Below the pieces are notes generated by a model, which was not told where the DNA came from, ran no database searches, and saw only the letters and a program-made list of their open reading frames with translations. The translations under genes were made by a program, and so were the position numbers. A stretch of DNA of 64,000 nucleotides. It comes from Ditylenchus dipsaci (taxonomy: Eukaryota; Nematoda; Chromadorea; Rhabditida; Anguinidae). Shown here piece by piece: positions 1 through 12,400 of the stretch (the stretch's first letter is position 1; each line of letters starts with the position of its first letter). Location of the stretch: the NCBI GenBank assembly GCA_004194705.1, contig SADC01000907.1, positions 372,001 through 436,000 of the forward strand, in the 5' to 3' direction.

Positions 1-429
1 AGGTTTGACTGTTGAACCAAAATGTCCATCCTATGACCAGGCTGCCAGTATACTTCCTCAATCCTCTCAAAAAAATTGTAAAACAAAGTATTGCCTGTGT
101 TGTGACAATTGTATCTGATGCAGTTCTTTGCGCTCTGTCACATGATATTTTTATTTTCTGAAAACGCTCTGAAATTTTTTGAGAAAATTACGAAACCAAG
201 CCGCAACCACCTGAATGTTCATCCAAAGTCCCCTGGTTTTTTGTAAGATTTTGGGGTCAAATTAGGTTAGTCTAAATTTCGTGATATTCGCTTATCATCT
301 TGTGAGTCTTTGTATTAGTTCTGTTGCATTTTTCACGCTGATCATTTAAGTATAACACCGACAAAATTTTCTTCCGAAGTCACTTGACCCGTCAAAACAC
401 CCGTATACATATTTTTGAATAACTAATTT

Positions 430-1955
430 CTGAGTGACCTTTTTTCAAATTTTCGTGCTGACTTTTCGCCTATTTTGTAGCCCTTGAAATTCTTCACAAG
501 TATTATAAAGCAGTGAGCGATTTTACACAGCTATGACGTGCTCTTCGTGGGCTGAGAAAATTATGGTTTTGTGCGTTTGATGCTGGCTGTCCAAATTTTT
601 GCAAAAAATGGCACCTCACATATACTTATTTGAAAGAGCAGATTCCAGTAATCATTTTGACATATTATAGTCATAGATGTGGTCTAAAGATACGTGGTGT
701 CTGCCTCTAAAGAGATCATTCACTTTCTTTGAAATAGTCGTCTATTTCAAACTGGCTATCGGGTCACTTGACCCGTCCAAACACCCGTATACTGATCCGC
801 GTGAAAAACTGCGACGAAATAACACAATATAACACTTCGTCTTTCTCCTGTTAAATATACAAAATATCATGAATTTTTTTTTAAATTTATTTATTGCTTT
901 TTCTGGCTCCATTTCTTTATAACTATTTAAGGACATTGAGTGTAAAAAGATTTTTTTCCTTTTCAATGTTGTCTGGCCTGCTTCTGCTTGTAATGGATTA
1001 TGGAAGATCCAGCCAAACCGATTGTTTTGTCAGCCATATTGCGAACTATGCAAAAGTGGCGAGCCTGGAAGTCATCTGAATTCCATGATGGTTGTCTAGG
1101 CCATGCAGTTATGAAGAAAAGGCATGTATTGCTGCCACTAGCAGGCTTAAAATGTAGAAATAAATTTATTTTAATCGAACGTGCATGACAAACCCATAGG
1201 CCAGACAGTGCTCAGGGGTAATGACCCACTCTCCTTGACGGGAATCATTTACTTGGATTTGATCACAATATTGGGACGCTCATAGTCAGTTTGGGTTGTT
1301 TCCCTAAATCAAATGTTTATTTTGACTATAAGTAGCTATAAAGCGGTTAAATGTTATCTGTAGATATTCACAGTTAACTAATTTATGATGAACAATTAAT
1401 AACTTGGATAGATGTTGATCAGCAAATATAAACAAGGGATCAGTTATGAGTCACTTGTTCAAAACTACCTTTTTTCAAATTTTCGCTGTTTTGATTTTGG
1501 CAAATTAAAATGTAATAAATAAAAAGCAATTTATAATCCAATCAAGAGATCATTCACTTTTTTGAGTTCAAACTTACCTCCAAACACATAGGCTGAAAAA
1601 CATAACACAGTTGCAAATTATTTATTGCTAGGCTCCATGTTTAATGATGCCCTGTTGTGGAAGATCATTGAATGGAACTATGCGTTAAGTGGTTGTCTAG
1701 CAGATTGTAGCTTAATTGCTGCATGACAAACCCATAGGCCAGACCAGTGCTCAGGGGTAATGACCCACTCTCCTTGACGGGAATCATTTACTTGGAATTT
1801 GATCACAATATTGGGACGCTCATAGTCAGTTTGGGTTGTTTCCCTAAATCAAATGTTTATTTTGACTATAAGTAGCTATAAAGCACGGTTAAATGTTATC
1901 TGTAGATATTCACAGTTAACTAATTTATGATGAACAATTAATAACTTGGATAGAT
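430..1955. repeat. Imperfect direct duplication in gene-poor start of window
   Basis: Nothing gene-like is visible in 1-1955. Positions 1190-1420 and 1727-1955 are about 230 bp of nearly identical direct repeat. Upstream of each, 430-1190 and 1460-1727 can also be aligned: shared blocks include the run near 712 and 1546 reading AGAGATCATTCACTTT. The second copy reads as the first copy with many small deletions. A separate short direct repeat containing CACTTGACCCGTC occurs at 379 and 763. The pattern (identical core, deletion-rich flank) matches the larger duplication at 14.7-22.1 kb and may be an assembly overlap. That interpretation is inference. Confidence 0.7.
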
Positions 1956-1959
1956 GTAC

Positions 1960-2360
1960 CTCAATACCGTTGTAAGTTCCATTGAGCATTTCTACCATAG
2001 TTTTGAGTAGTGTTGCATTGGGCTGTCTAATGGCCTCGTAACAAGTAGGACAATTATAGGGGCTTATTGGTCTTGTGTGAACAAATGTAAAAGGTATAAA
2101 GGCATTGTAAGATTGATGGGAAATTCGGCAATAGCTGGACCTCCATTAACTGGCACTATGGAAATAGAGGTGATATTGGTGCTAAACATACCACCTTGAC
2201 TGTCATAAAATGGAATTATGTCATAGTCAGGCGACCCAGCTGCTGGACAGTTCTGACGTCCATTGGCAATAACTTCGGAGGAAGAAGAATTTTGGGCTGA
2301 TCCAAGCACAAAATTGTTAAAAAGTACAAGCAGACCGAATAAAAATAATTGCATTTTCAC
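1960..2360 (-). CDS. Putative secreted protein, first exon (paralogue of 5968-7116)
   Basis: Function not recognised. The reading frame opens with a hydrophobic signal-like start (MKMQLFLFGLLVLFNNFVLG), then a low-complexity Ser patch and a segment closely matching the plus-strand gene at 5968: both contain SNGR/ANGR, CPAA, TNITSISIVP and GGPAI. After AEFP the frame is lost, but it resumes one base out of phase with YNCPTCYEAIRQPNATL and MLNGTYNGIE. That region aligns with YNCDICYEPIR and LFNGTYYDD of the paralogue. One missing base near 2117, next to a CCC run, explains the break. The exon ends at a GT donor at 1959 in the same phase and place as the paralogue's first intron. Several N-x-S/T sites fit an exported glycoprotein. 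Downstream exons were not found below 1960, where the duplicated repeat begins, so the gene may be truncated. Confidence 0.6.
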
Positions 2361-2479
2361 TAAAAAAGATTATATAATTATCAATAATCAAAAAATTAGG
2401 TACTAATTTGGTTTAGCCCCTCACTCATTTTTTTTGATTTTTATTTTTCTTTGGTGCGACAAACATCTTTCATTTATTC

Positions 2480-2915
2480 ACATACAGGGTGTATCAAAAT
2501 TACGTTAACATTTTAAAAAAACAATCGGTCAGCATAACACCGCCGCGGCCCGTTTCCGAATTTTCGGGTGGCAACCCCGGAAACGTCCATAAAAAGGCGC
2601 TTATAAGACGGAGACAGAAATCTTTATTCAGTACAAAGCACATCTCTCACACGCCGTCACAAATAATAACAGCAAACATGACAACAGAGAAGGATAACTA
2701 TAATGTATTTTTGGTAGCACCAGTTTCTTCCGATAGACGAACCACACTGATGATTTTTTGCCTTGCCACTCTGAATTTTCGCCCGATTCGCGCGAATCCA
2801 AGACCTTGATGACGAAGAAGGACGAAACCGGCGCGTAGTTCCCCTCCCTTGACTGCAGTAATATCTGCAAAATTGATAGAAATTAATTTGATGAACCAAC
2901 ATCGAGCGTGCACGT
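2480..2915 (-). mobile_element. Tc1/mariner-like transposon remnant
   Basis: On the minus strand around 2700-2860 a short frame reads GFVLLRHQGLGFARIGRKF followed by SEETGATKN. This resembles the N-terminal helix-turn-helix of Tc1/mariner transposases (family pattern: R-G-x-I-x-L-x-x-x-G-x-S-x-x-x-I-A, then W-x-x-x-G-x-x). At 2483-2510 the plus strand carries ACAGGGTGTATCAAAATTAC, close to the common Tc1/mariner end CAGGGTGT-C-C/T-CAAAA. A nearly identical sequence sits in each arm of the neighbouring foldback (about 3175 and 4655). No full transposase frame survives. Assignment rests on short motifs. Confidence 0.4.
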
Positions 2916-2978
2916 AAAATATTGAAAAGGGACGCCAGAAATTAAATTTAATGGATGAACTCGTTGACCATTAACACA

Positions 2979-4852
2979 AAAATAATTTTTGGTACTAATT
3001 CGGTTTAGCCCCACACCCCCATTTTTTGCATGATAGCGGGGTAAGGCACAAGCAAGAATATGGCACACATCGTTCTGTTTTTAAAAGCTATGTCTCTGAT
3101 TTTGTATGGCGCAGAAAGTTCGGTGAAAATGATATTATGTTCTTTTATGGTCACGAATTGTTGACTTGTATCTACAGGGTGTCTCAAAATTACGTTAACA
3201 TTTTCAAACTTGATATTTTTGTTTAAAATTCAATTTTCCTTTTTCGTTTAGTTGTTTGATACGCTTGTTTTTTTGCTTGTTTTCTCACTAGCGTCTCATT
3301 TGCTTAACACGGGAAGCCCTGGTGCGCTCAATTGCGACTACGGGTAGAACAGAATGCGCTGAACACGATGGTGCGGGTCATTTTCCCTTCATATATTGAC
3401 CAAGTTGGTGAAATCCGCTCCGGAATGCAACAAATCGTTCATGGTCAAAATCAAGCTGGATATCTACAGGTTTTTGAGTGGTGCTCTATTATTGTCAAAC
3501 TACACCTTGGCAAATAATATACCGAAATGACCGCAAGGAATTCAGCTTTCTAATGGTATCAAACAAAATCTGTTTTTCTTTGCAAAGTAAAGATAAATTA
3601 CGGATTGTTTGTCAGAGTACAAATTTTCAAAATTCTCTAGCCTAACTTTCTATGTGCCATAACTTTCTACACATTCAACTTTCCTTGGCGATTTTTTCAG
3701 CATCTTGTAGAAAAATCATTAGGCTACAAAATAAGTTTAAAATTACTACAAGATTTTGTGCAAAATTTCGAAAAAACCTTGATTAGAATGATAAAATTGC
3801 AAATTTTTGTTACTGATTTTTTTGCTTCAATGTCGGATAAAGTTGGAGAAAAGTGGTTTGGAAGGTAATAGGCTGTACGTGGTCAAAATTTAGCAAAAGG
3901 ACTGGCACCATTTTGCTCAGCACACTTTTTTTCTACTCGATGTCACCAAAAAGAGCACCAGCGCTCATTAGTGGAAAAAATTGCGCTAATTCAAACAAGT
4001 ATTTAAAAAAATCAGTAACAAAAATTTGCAATTTTATCATTCTAATCAAGGTTTTTTCGAAATTTTGCACAAAATCTTGTAGTAATTTTAAACTTATTTT
4101 GTAGCCTAATGATTTTTCTACAAGATGCTGAAAAAATCGCCAAGGAAAGTTGAATGTGTAGAAAGTTATGGCACATAGAAAGTTAGGCTAGAGAATTTTG
4201 AAAATTTGTACTCTGACAAACAATCCGTAATTTATCTTTACTTTGCAAAGAAAAACAGATTTTGTTTGATACCATTAGAAAGCTGAATTCCTTGCGGTCA
4301 TTTCGGTATATTATTTGCCAAGGTGTAGTTTGACAATAATAGAGCACCACTCAAAAACCTGTAGATATCCAGCTTGATTTTGACCATGAACGATTTGTTG
4401 CATTCCGGAGCGGATTTCACCAACTTGGTCAATATATGAAGGGAAAATGACCCGCACCATCGTGTTCAGCGCATTCTGTTCTACCCGTAGTCGCAATTGA
4501 GCGCACCAGGGCTTCCCGTGTTAAGCAAATGAGACGCTAGTGAGAAAACAAGCAAAAAAACAAGCGTATCAAACAACTAAACGAAAAAGGAAAATTGAAT
4601 TTTAAACAAAATATCAAGTTTGAAAATGTTAACGTAATTTTGAGACACCCTGTAGATACAAGTCAACAATTCGTGACCATAAAAGAACATAATATCATTT
4701 TCACCGAACTTTCTGCGCCATACAAAATCAGAGACATAGCTTTTAAAAACAGAACGATGTGTGCCATATTCTTGCTTGTGCCTTACCCCGCTATCATGCA
4801 AAAAATGGGGTGGGGCTAAACCGAATTAGTACCAAAAATTATTTTTATGCGA
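2979..4852. mobile_element. 1.87-kb foldback (long inverted repeat) element
   Basis: Two arms of about 840 bp (roughly 2979-3821 and 4005-4852) are reverse complements of each other with only scattered single-base or indel differences. They are separated by a unique loop of about 180 bp (3822-4004). Each arm contains the mariner-like ACAGGGTGTCTCAAAATTAC sequence about 190 bp from its outer end, and an identical 61-residue frame that looks non-coding. A decayed third copy of the outer arm lies at 2395-2515. The gene-free stretch 4853-5967 that follows is AT-rich with no gene recognised. A palindromic library artefact is possible, but the unique loop argues for a real foldback element. Confidence 0.8.
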
Positions 4853-5967
4853 TTCTTAACTTTCATGTCACTTTTAAATGTCAAGAATTAGGGCTGAAGA
4901 ATTCTTTAACAAAATTGTTTAAAATAATATTAAAAGTCGATGTTAATGCACAATTGTTAGTTCAGGTCATTTGTCTATAAAATACCCTGAAATTTCAACT
5001 GATTTGTATCTTAACTTAAAGATTTTGGTCAAACACTGTGTATGACATTGTTTCACGTCGAAAAAAGCGGTGAATCGTGTGAAATAGACATTTTATCAAT
5101 AATGTCTAATATGCATTTTTAAAGCGCAAAACCACGAAAAGGTTTAGCTTCACACTATTCAATATAAAAACTTAAATTAAATGATAAATGATCACAAAAC
5201 TAATGACAAAAGGTTTCTGAATGAGCTCCTTGATACATCCACTGCTTTTATATGCATACTTGCACTTTTAAAATTTGTTTACATAGCTGGAAACTTTAAT
5301 TTATGCAAAATTTTGATGATAAAACAGCTTTCAACTCATCAAATTTTTGGATAGGACATAAAACTATAGACACATGTGGGGTGCTTCAATATATGCAAAT
5401 TTTGAGGCTTAGAGTTGATTTTTGAGCACTAGATTTTTTGATCGAGATCTTTTTCAAATGTTATTGAATTTTTTAATTTGATTTCTGTTTATCAAAAGTT
5501 TGAAAAAGGTTATAACTTTTTTCAGAAAAATATAATTTTTGGTAAAAATTTTACAATATATTTACCTGGTCTCAACCAGGATTGAACTTTCAAAATTTCA
5601 AAAACCTCAAAAATTCAGCTATAAATTAGCATAGAAGGGATTACTGAACTACAACTTGTAGAGTTATTAATTTTGTAGTGATGCTTGTAATGATCAGTTA
5701 TAACTTTGCAAGTTAATCCTTTAGGCAAATTCGATGACTTACTTTTGCGTATAAAAATAGCAAGCAAACAATAGTCTTTTATAACTACCTACTTCATTTT
5801 TGCTAAGTCCCGGAATTCAAGTATTCAAATTGCTTAATTGCGTAGTTTACTAAATTTGAAAAAAAGTTTTAGGTTCAACTAAATTTAAGACACTTCTTTT
5901 TCTACCTTACTTATGCGCAGTTCAAATTTCACCTTGTTATCTTAAATTAATTTTATTTTAGACAAGC

Positions 5968-7116
5968 ATGTATTTTTATCTAGTTACATTTTTTATGCTG
6001 CTTAACATCTTTATTCTGAGTTTTGCCCAAACTACTTCTTTTGCTTCTCCGACTGAAGTAATTTCTAATGGACGTGTATATTGTCCAGCAGCTGACTCGC
6101 AGGACTATCAACTAATTCCATACATTACCAACAGGGCCAACAATTTCATGGCTACTAACATTACTTCCATTTCTATTGTACCAGCAGGTGGTGGTCCAGC
6201 TATAGAAGAATTCCCGTACAACAGATCTTCTGGTTTCGCGATACTAAACCCTACACCTCCATATAATTGCGATATCTGTTATGAACCTATTCGAATGTCT
6301 AATCACACACCTATAGTCAGGGATATAGTTGCACTCTTCAATGGAACTTATTATGATGACGTAAGAATGTTAGAGAGGCTGGGCAGAAGTAATAAAAACC
6401 CCTCTATCTTAATCATGTTCAAGGCATTTTTTGATGTCTCAAGTTCTAAAAACTGTAAAAAGCGATTTTCAAAAAGGGGGGGGGTGGTGGGGTAGGTGGG
6501 TGAAAGCTGTTAAGGAGATAGTCCCGACACGAAATAAACAATTCGAATTTCCTAATTTTAAGATGTCGTTTAGAGCCATTCAATCTAGATAAACTTTTTC
6601 AGAATTATAAGTTACATTAGCATTATCAGTACCCATTAGCATTGCTAAATTCCTTCAAAAATGCCCTAAAAACGGCGGTGGAAAAAACATCGAAAAAAGA
6701 TTGATTAGTTTTATTTTTGAATATTTTTTTCAAGTAGAAAAAATGTATTAATTCAGGTAAGTACACCAACCATTGCCTGTCAATCTGAATAAGAACGTCC
6801 CAACGTTGTATTCAAATTTGAGACAAATGATGGACGTGTAGGAGAATGGGTGATTACATCTGAGCATATTGCTATTGTCAGGGTATATTTTTTCCTAATT
6901 GACTATATGGCATTTATATCTGGAAACGAATTTTAGCCAGTCTTCAACTTAGCAACGTCTGATCCTAACTTATGCGACTTCTTCCTAGCCCCCTACTACA
7001 TCAATAACCGAATCACTGAAGTTGTTTTAGGACATTTTCCTGCTCGTCATTATTGCTTGACACGCAACACAGCTGAGCAGAAAATTGGACTGGCTGGAGC
7101 ATCTTTCATTCCTTAA
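5968..7116 (+). CDS. Putative secreted protein, multi-exon (paralogue of 1960-2360)
   Basis: Function not recognised. Exon 1 (5968-6360, 131 codons, phase 0) starts with a signal-peptide-like hydrophobic stretch (FYLVTFFMLLNIFILSFAQ) and contains five or so N-glycosylation sequons and a C-x-x-C pair in PYNCDICYEPIR. It ends at a GTAAGA donor in the same position as its paralogue. A middle exon ends at 6882 and includes NVVFKFETNDGRVGEWVITS; its 5' border is uncertain because a TAA lies in the simplest frame. The last exon (6937-7116, phase 0) reads PVFNLATSDPNLCDFF, continues with LAPYYINNR, and ends GLAGASFIP before TAA. Cysteines and sequons with no membrane segment after the signal suggest an exported protein. 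7117-7856 holds no recognisable gene. Confidence 0.6.
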
Positions 7117-7856
7117 AAACTATGAAAAAAAATGTTGCTAAACAATCTATGTCTTCGAAATAAAAAGCCTTCCGCAATTTTAGTCATAGATTGTAGTACG
7201 ATTATTAATATAATAATCCTAGCACAACACTCGAAAACATGTGGGAATCGAGCAGGATGTTGACCATGCACAATATGCTACCTCTCATACCTTTTTTCAA
7301 CTACTTCGTCAAAAGTTCAATAAAAAACGAAAAAATAGTAATTGTTTTAAGTGGATTTTTTAGGAGCCGTTATATTAGCAAGGGCCGCTTTATTTTTCAA
7401 ATATTTGCTGTGGGGCGTTATTCTAGAGAGATCGATTTTATTAGAACATTTACGTAAATGATTCGCTTCAACTTTATAAAAACATTAAGATGAACAAAGT
7501 TGTTTGTTTGTTTTAAAGTGAATAGCGGCGAACAATTTTACTACAAATAAACGAATCAGAATTTTACATTAAAAATGTACACTCAAGTCTTGCTATAGTG
7601 CTGGCCAATATTTCAGCAAGCGATTTTCTTTGACTTTCTAATAACTTTGGACTGTATAAGTTTTTTTATTCTATATAGTGATACTTGAGAATGTCTCCCA
7701 AGATTCGCACTGTACCGAGACACTACTGTACACCAAACACAATAAATAAACAGTTTTTTTTCAAAATTAGATCGATTTTCGAAAGTGATCTGATTTCAAG
7801 AAAAAAAATTTTGCATTGCATTCTCCTTCTTCAGTGTCCACCAACTATTTCAGTTT

Positions 7857-8595
7857 TCATCGTGGTGATTGGTTGTTGTAGAAATCAGGAGACCTCTTAT
7901 ACTTCATGCTCGCAGAATCGGTAGTGCTGGACCAACTGGGATAAGTTGTAGTCGCTGGTTGGTTGTAGGCAAACAGATTAGGGGCGATTGGAGGTGGATT
8001 GGCAGGTGCATATCTGTAATTGTACAAAATTATCATTATAGTTTTATTATTTTCACAAAACAAGCCACGTTATAGATCTCGTAAATGTATAGGTTAAAAC
8101 GCAAAAAAAACAAAAGTAAAAGCTCAATAAAAACGTGGAATAATTATAATTTTTCCTCTAATAATTTACAGAAAACGCGGAAATTTTAAATAGTAAAAAT
8201 ATTGTGAAAATGTAAAAATTACTATCATGGTAAATAACATTTTCAATGAATTTTTTAAAATTATCTTCTGAGTCGACAAACAAAAATTGTATATCTCACG
8301 CCAACTATGAGCAAAAAACGATATATACAAGTGTAGAAACTCCATTATTGAATTAATAAAAAAATATGGTGTTCTTTACAAGAAATAAAAAAATAAACAC
8401 GCACAAAAGATAGAGATAAACGCGAAAATAAAACAAACGTGGTGGGTAGAGCAGAATAAGTGGCTGAGGGAGTAGGACCAGTATATGGGGAGGGAATATA
8501 CTTCGCTTCCGAAATATCACTACCCACGCCATAGCCGTAATTGGACAACGGGCTGCAAGATGCCAGGCTTGGAATAATATTCGGCAGGGCAGCTG
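7857..8595 (-). CDS. Two exons of a Pro/Tyr/Ala/Ser-rich protein tail
   Basis: Upstream exon 8439-8595 has a good acceptor (TTTTTTCAG) and reads ALPNIIPSLASC, then SNYGYGVGSD and KYIPSPYTGPTPSATYS, with a GTTTG donor at 8438. Downstream exon 7857-8013 has a TTACAG acceptor, reads YAPANPPPIAP and LFAYNQPATTTYPSW, and ends FYNNQSPR then stop. The composition is typical of the disordered C-termini of RNA-binding proteins. It lies just downstream of the lark-like gene on the same strand, so it could be an alternative 3' end of that gene or a separate partial gene. No domain was recognised and the 5' connection is unknown. Confidence 0.4.
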
Positions 8596-8869
8596 CTGAA
8601 AAAACAGTACTTTAATTATATCACACTGTTTGCCTGACAGGGCCAAAAATAATACTTTCTTATATACAATATACTATCTGTTAAATATCCCTTCTAGACC
8701 AATAATCTAAGTCGGGCGCAATGGAGAGGATTGTTATATAGAGAGTATATCGACTGTAGTGAATATCAGTTCGATTCCCCCTTACACATTAAAAACATTT
8801 TCAATTTTTCCTCGCAAAATTTTCGACCTATACTAGAAGAGGACATTTTTACCTTTGTCTCCTCCCCCG

Positions 8870-9260
8870 CTGATTTTTTGTATTTTTTTGGTGTGGGCAA
8901 AGGCTGGTCAGCGTATATCAGGACGAACTGAAAGATGAGTTTGAGATATGTTTAAAGGACCCTGTCTCTTCCTGATTAATGGTCCCGCGCCAATTCAAAA
9001 AATTTTCCTTAATCTTTGAAGTTCTGTACGGATTTTTTAACTTGGTTTCTAACACAACTATATCTAGAATTAAATTCTAAGCCTTGTTTTGTTAGAAACC
9101 AAGTTGAAAAATCCGTACAAAAGTTCAATGGTTAGGCAAAAAAATTTGAATTGGCGCAGGACCATTGATCAGGAAGAGACAGGGTCCTTTAAGTCCGTCC
9201 TAACATACGCTGGCCAGCGGTTACAGTGCTAAGCCTAAAGAATTACAAAAGTCAACAAGA
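8870..9260. mobile_element. Palindromic MITE (CTTGGTTTCTAAC family)
   Basis: The sequence is an imperfect palindrome. Outer parts GTCAGCGTATATCAGGACGA (about 8907) and its inverse near 9193-9215 enclose CCTGTCTCTTCCTGAT at 8960 and its inverse ATCAGGAAGAGACAGG at 9168. The core contains TCTGTACGGATTTTTTAACT then TGGTTTCTAAC, and its inverted partner. The core recurs at about 22190, 44830 and 46880, defining a dispersed non-autonomous family with GCCAATTCAA near its ends. It lies between the lark-like gene and the exons at 7857-8595. Confidence 0.75.
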
Positions 9261-9487
9261 AGAACCCATGCAAAAAATGTCCTCTGCTAGTATACGGCCA
9301 ACTTTTCAATTCTAAACAAACAACGAGCAACTACGACCATCTCTAAAATGAATTGTAAGTCGACTCATTGACTAAGTTTTAGGAAGAAATTTCGATAACT
9401 ATTTATCTGCCCGCCCTCTTTTTTATACAGCCGCCATGAGGCTGAAGATTGAACCATTGAGATAAAGAAGCATGTCAGACTACTTTT

Positions 9488-12400
9488 TTAGGAATTATAT
9501 GATAACCCACCACCAGAATTTTGCACTTGTCCTTTGCTCGCGGAGGTTAGATCTAGTCTTCCAAGATGCACGCTAGTAGCACCAGCAACCAAAGGCACAT
9601 CTAGTTGCTGACCCACCAGCTTCATTTCCTTGGTCAGTCGTTCCCTGTAAAAAAAGTAGCGAGTCCTGGACTCTAGGTACTGCTCATAAAGGGTTTTTAG
9701 TTCTGGGTTAAGAGGGCAAGGAAGTTCAGGATCATGGGTAACTGGATCCACTGGTTGTTGCTCACTAGCTAGACTATAACCCCAGCATTTTGGCTGGGGA
9801 TTAGTGGGAAAGGTGTTAGAAGGTAAGTTGGTAGGCATGAATCTCTTCTTAAGATCTTCTTCTAGGACTGTTCCACTGAAACTCAATCACTATTTGTTTA
9901 TCAGAAAGTAACTTATTTACGGTCTTTTGTTAGCACGGTTCTGCCCTTCGTGTGGACACTGAGGTGTTTTGTGATCTTAACAAAGTTTGCAGTTTTTCAG
10001 CAATGCAAATAAAAACTAACCTAATGCTCCGCAAGTAAAACATTTGTCTCCTGAAATACAAAAAATTCAGATCTTTTAGTTTTAATATGCCTTTGACTTA
10101 TCTTACTAACGCGTAAAAAACGAAATTGAAAACTGACAAGAAAAACTGACAGAAAGTTAAAAACTGAGTCCGTGGGTATCTTTAATCTTCACTTACCAGG
10201 GAATCTTCAGAAGTGTTGTTTTTCAAAGACCTCACTGACAGATTTTTTTGCAGATTCTTGTAGAGTACCTCGAAGTTATATTATAGAGTGCTGCTGATAT
10301 GTCCAGGTCCTTTGAAAAATTAGGGAGACCGGGCCCCTACGAAGTTACCGAAAAGCCATGATACGGGTATCATAGCTTTTAGCCTACTTTTTATTTGCCC
10401 TTGTTTTATATATTTTTTGAGTATTCAACTTCAATGGGGTGATTTTTTGCATACCATACTAATGCTGACTAGTACTTTGAAAAGGTGCGTAGTCGTTTGG
10501 TCAAAAAATTCCCAAATGGGAATTTTTTGACCAAACGTCTTAACAGAACGCCAAGTTTGTACACATTTGAATTCATTCTTATTTTTTGCACGGCTGGGTT
10601 ATTGTATAACTCTTTTTCTTGATTAGTAATTACTAATTAGCCTAAAGTTCGGGATGAGGATGATATTTTAAGAAACTTAAGCAAATTTATATGTTCATGC
10701 ATTTAGATGAATGAATTCAGTTGGTCAAACTCAGATGTAGTGATGATTTTGCAAAAGTTGAGGAGCAAACAAATAACGTTTGGTTTCGTCGAGCAGTTTC
10801 TCAAGCAAGAGTATAACCAGAAGAAGTCAAAGACTGCAATCTATAGGCAGATGGGATTAATTCAGCCCCTCGATGTTTTCCTATTGGATGCTGACATCAT
10901 GTAAATACTTCTATTTTTAACTTTCCTTTTGATGTTATTTCAGTCCATTACAATCCAAATTTGGAAACAAGATCATGGCTGTGAAAGAAAAAAAAGGTTC
11001 CGAGTCTACAAAAAGCATTCAGAAGCCTTATTTGTATGTATCGATTGCGCACAGTAATAAAAGATTTCACTTTTTCTGACTTAGGTTATCTTTTCCAGTG
11101 CCAAAGAAGACAAACGACCGAAGCCGCTCCCATTCCTACTCAAAAAAGACAATCGTTTCTTTTTAAACAATGGTGTCCATATTGCTCACTGCCGCTTACA
11201 TGAATTGAATGAACTGGTGGCAAAGGATATCGACAGATGCGCGAGAGAAGAAGTTGACCATAACCCTCATATGAAACCACAGGTACTATTAGATCTTATC
11301 GTGTCTGGGTAAAGCTTGTACTTAGGAAGCACACGAAAAAGGACAGCGATGTGCTCTAAGAGCTGCAAAGAAAGCAGGAGAAACAGGAAAGGAAAGCCAA
11401 TCAATTGCGATCTTATATCCATCGTGGCATGATGTGCGAAACCAGTACTATCGACGTCGTAAGAACGCTGCCAGCACAGTGAGAGATCCTTATAATCCGC
11501 CTATCATCTACCATAATACTTTCCGAGCTTATGTGATGGAAACAAGGAAGGTTAGTCTAGGATTAGTCTTTTTTGTCAGGCCTTCACGTTAAGATGGATA
11601 TCCCTCATCGACAAGACGAGTGGTGTGGTGATTTTTTCGTCGAACGATGACTTGAGAGCGGCAGCTAAGTGCTCATTGATAATGGCTGATGGCACGTTCG
11701 ATTTATGTCCAAAGGGGTTTGCGCAAATTTATACGATACATGGACTGGTAACATTCTCGTGTTTTTCGCCAAGCATTAACTATTGAATTTAGTATGGTAA
11801 AGAATGGATCGCTTTCGGCACTTGTCTAATGCAAAATCGGATCGAATCTTCTTACGATGTAGTTTTCGAGCACTTGAAGCTAAGATGGAAGATGCTAGAA
11901 GTTGTCCCAAAATTTGAAGCAATCCATGTCGATTATGAGCAAGCTGAAATGAATTCTGTCATCAAAGCATTTGGAATTGAGGCGAGTTTCCAATTTTCAG
12001 CCATTTTTTTATGAAAGTTTTCAGAAAGTGCGTGGATGCCTCTTCCATCATTCAAAAGCCATCATTCGCAATGTGGGTCAGCTTGGGTTTAAAGCGCAGT
12101 ACGAAGAACAAGGAAGTGAGTTCCGGCTGCTGGTCAGAATGACAATGGCGCTGCCATTGCTTCCAAAAGATCAAGCTGCCTATGTATGGAAAGAAGAATT
12201 AGAAAAGGGTCTATTGAAAGCTCAGGCCAAGTCATTTTGCGACTACTATAACAGCACTTGGATAAAGAAAAGAGCTTCGCTTTGGAACTTCTACCGACTG
12301 AAGCACAGAACAACCAATGTCTGTGAGTCGTACAACTCATTTCTGAAAAGGTAACCGATAACCAGATTTCTAGCACCTTTTACATTATATTCAGAAGAAA

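Noticed and set aside
2489..2913. Overlapping open frames on both strands
   Set aside because: Four frames overlap in a repeat region. Only the short helix-turn-helix-like stretch on the minus strand has family resemblance; the rest is chance.
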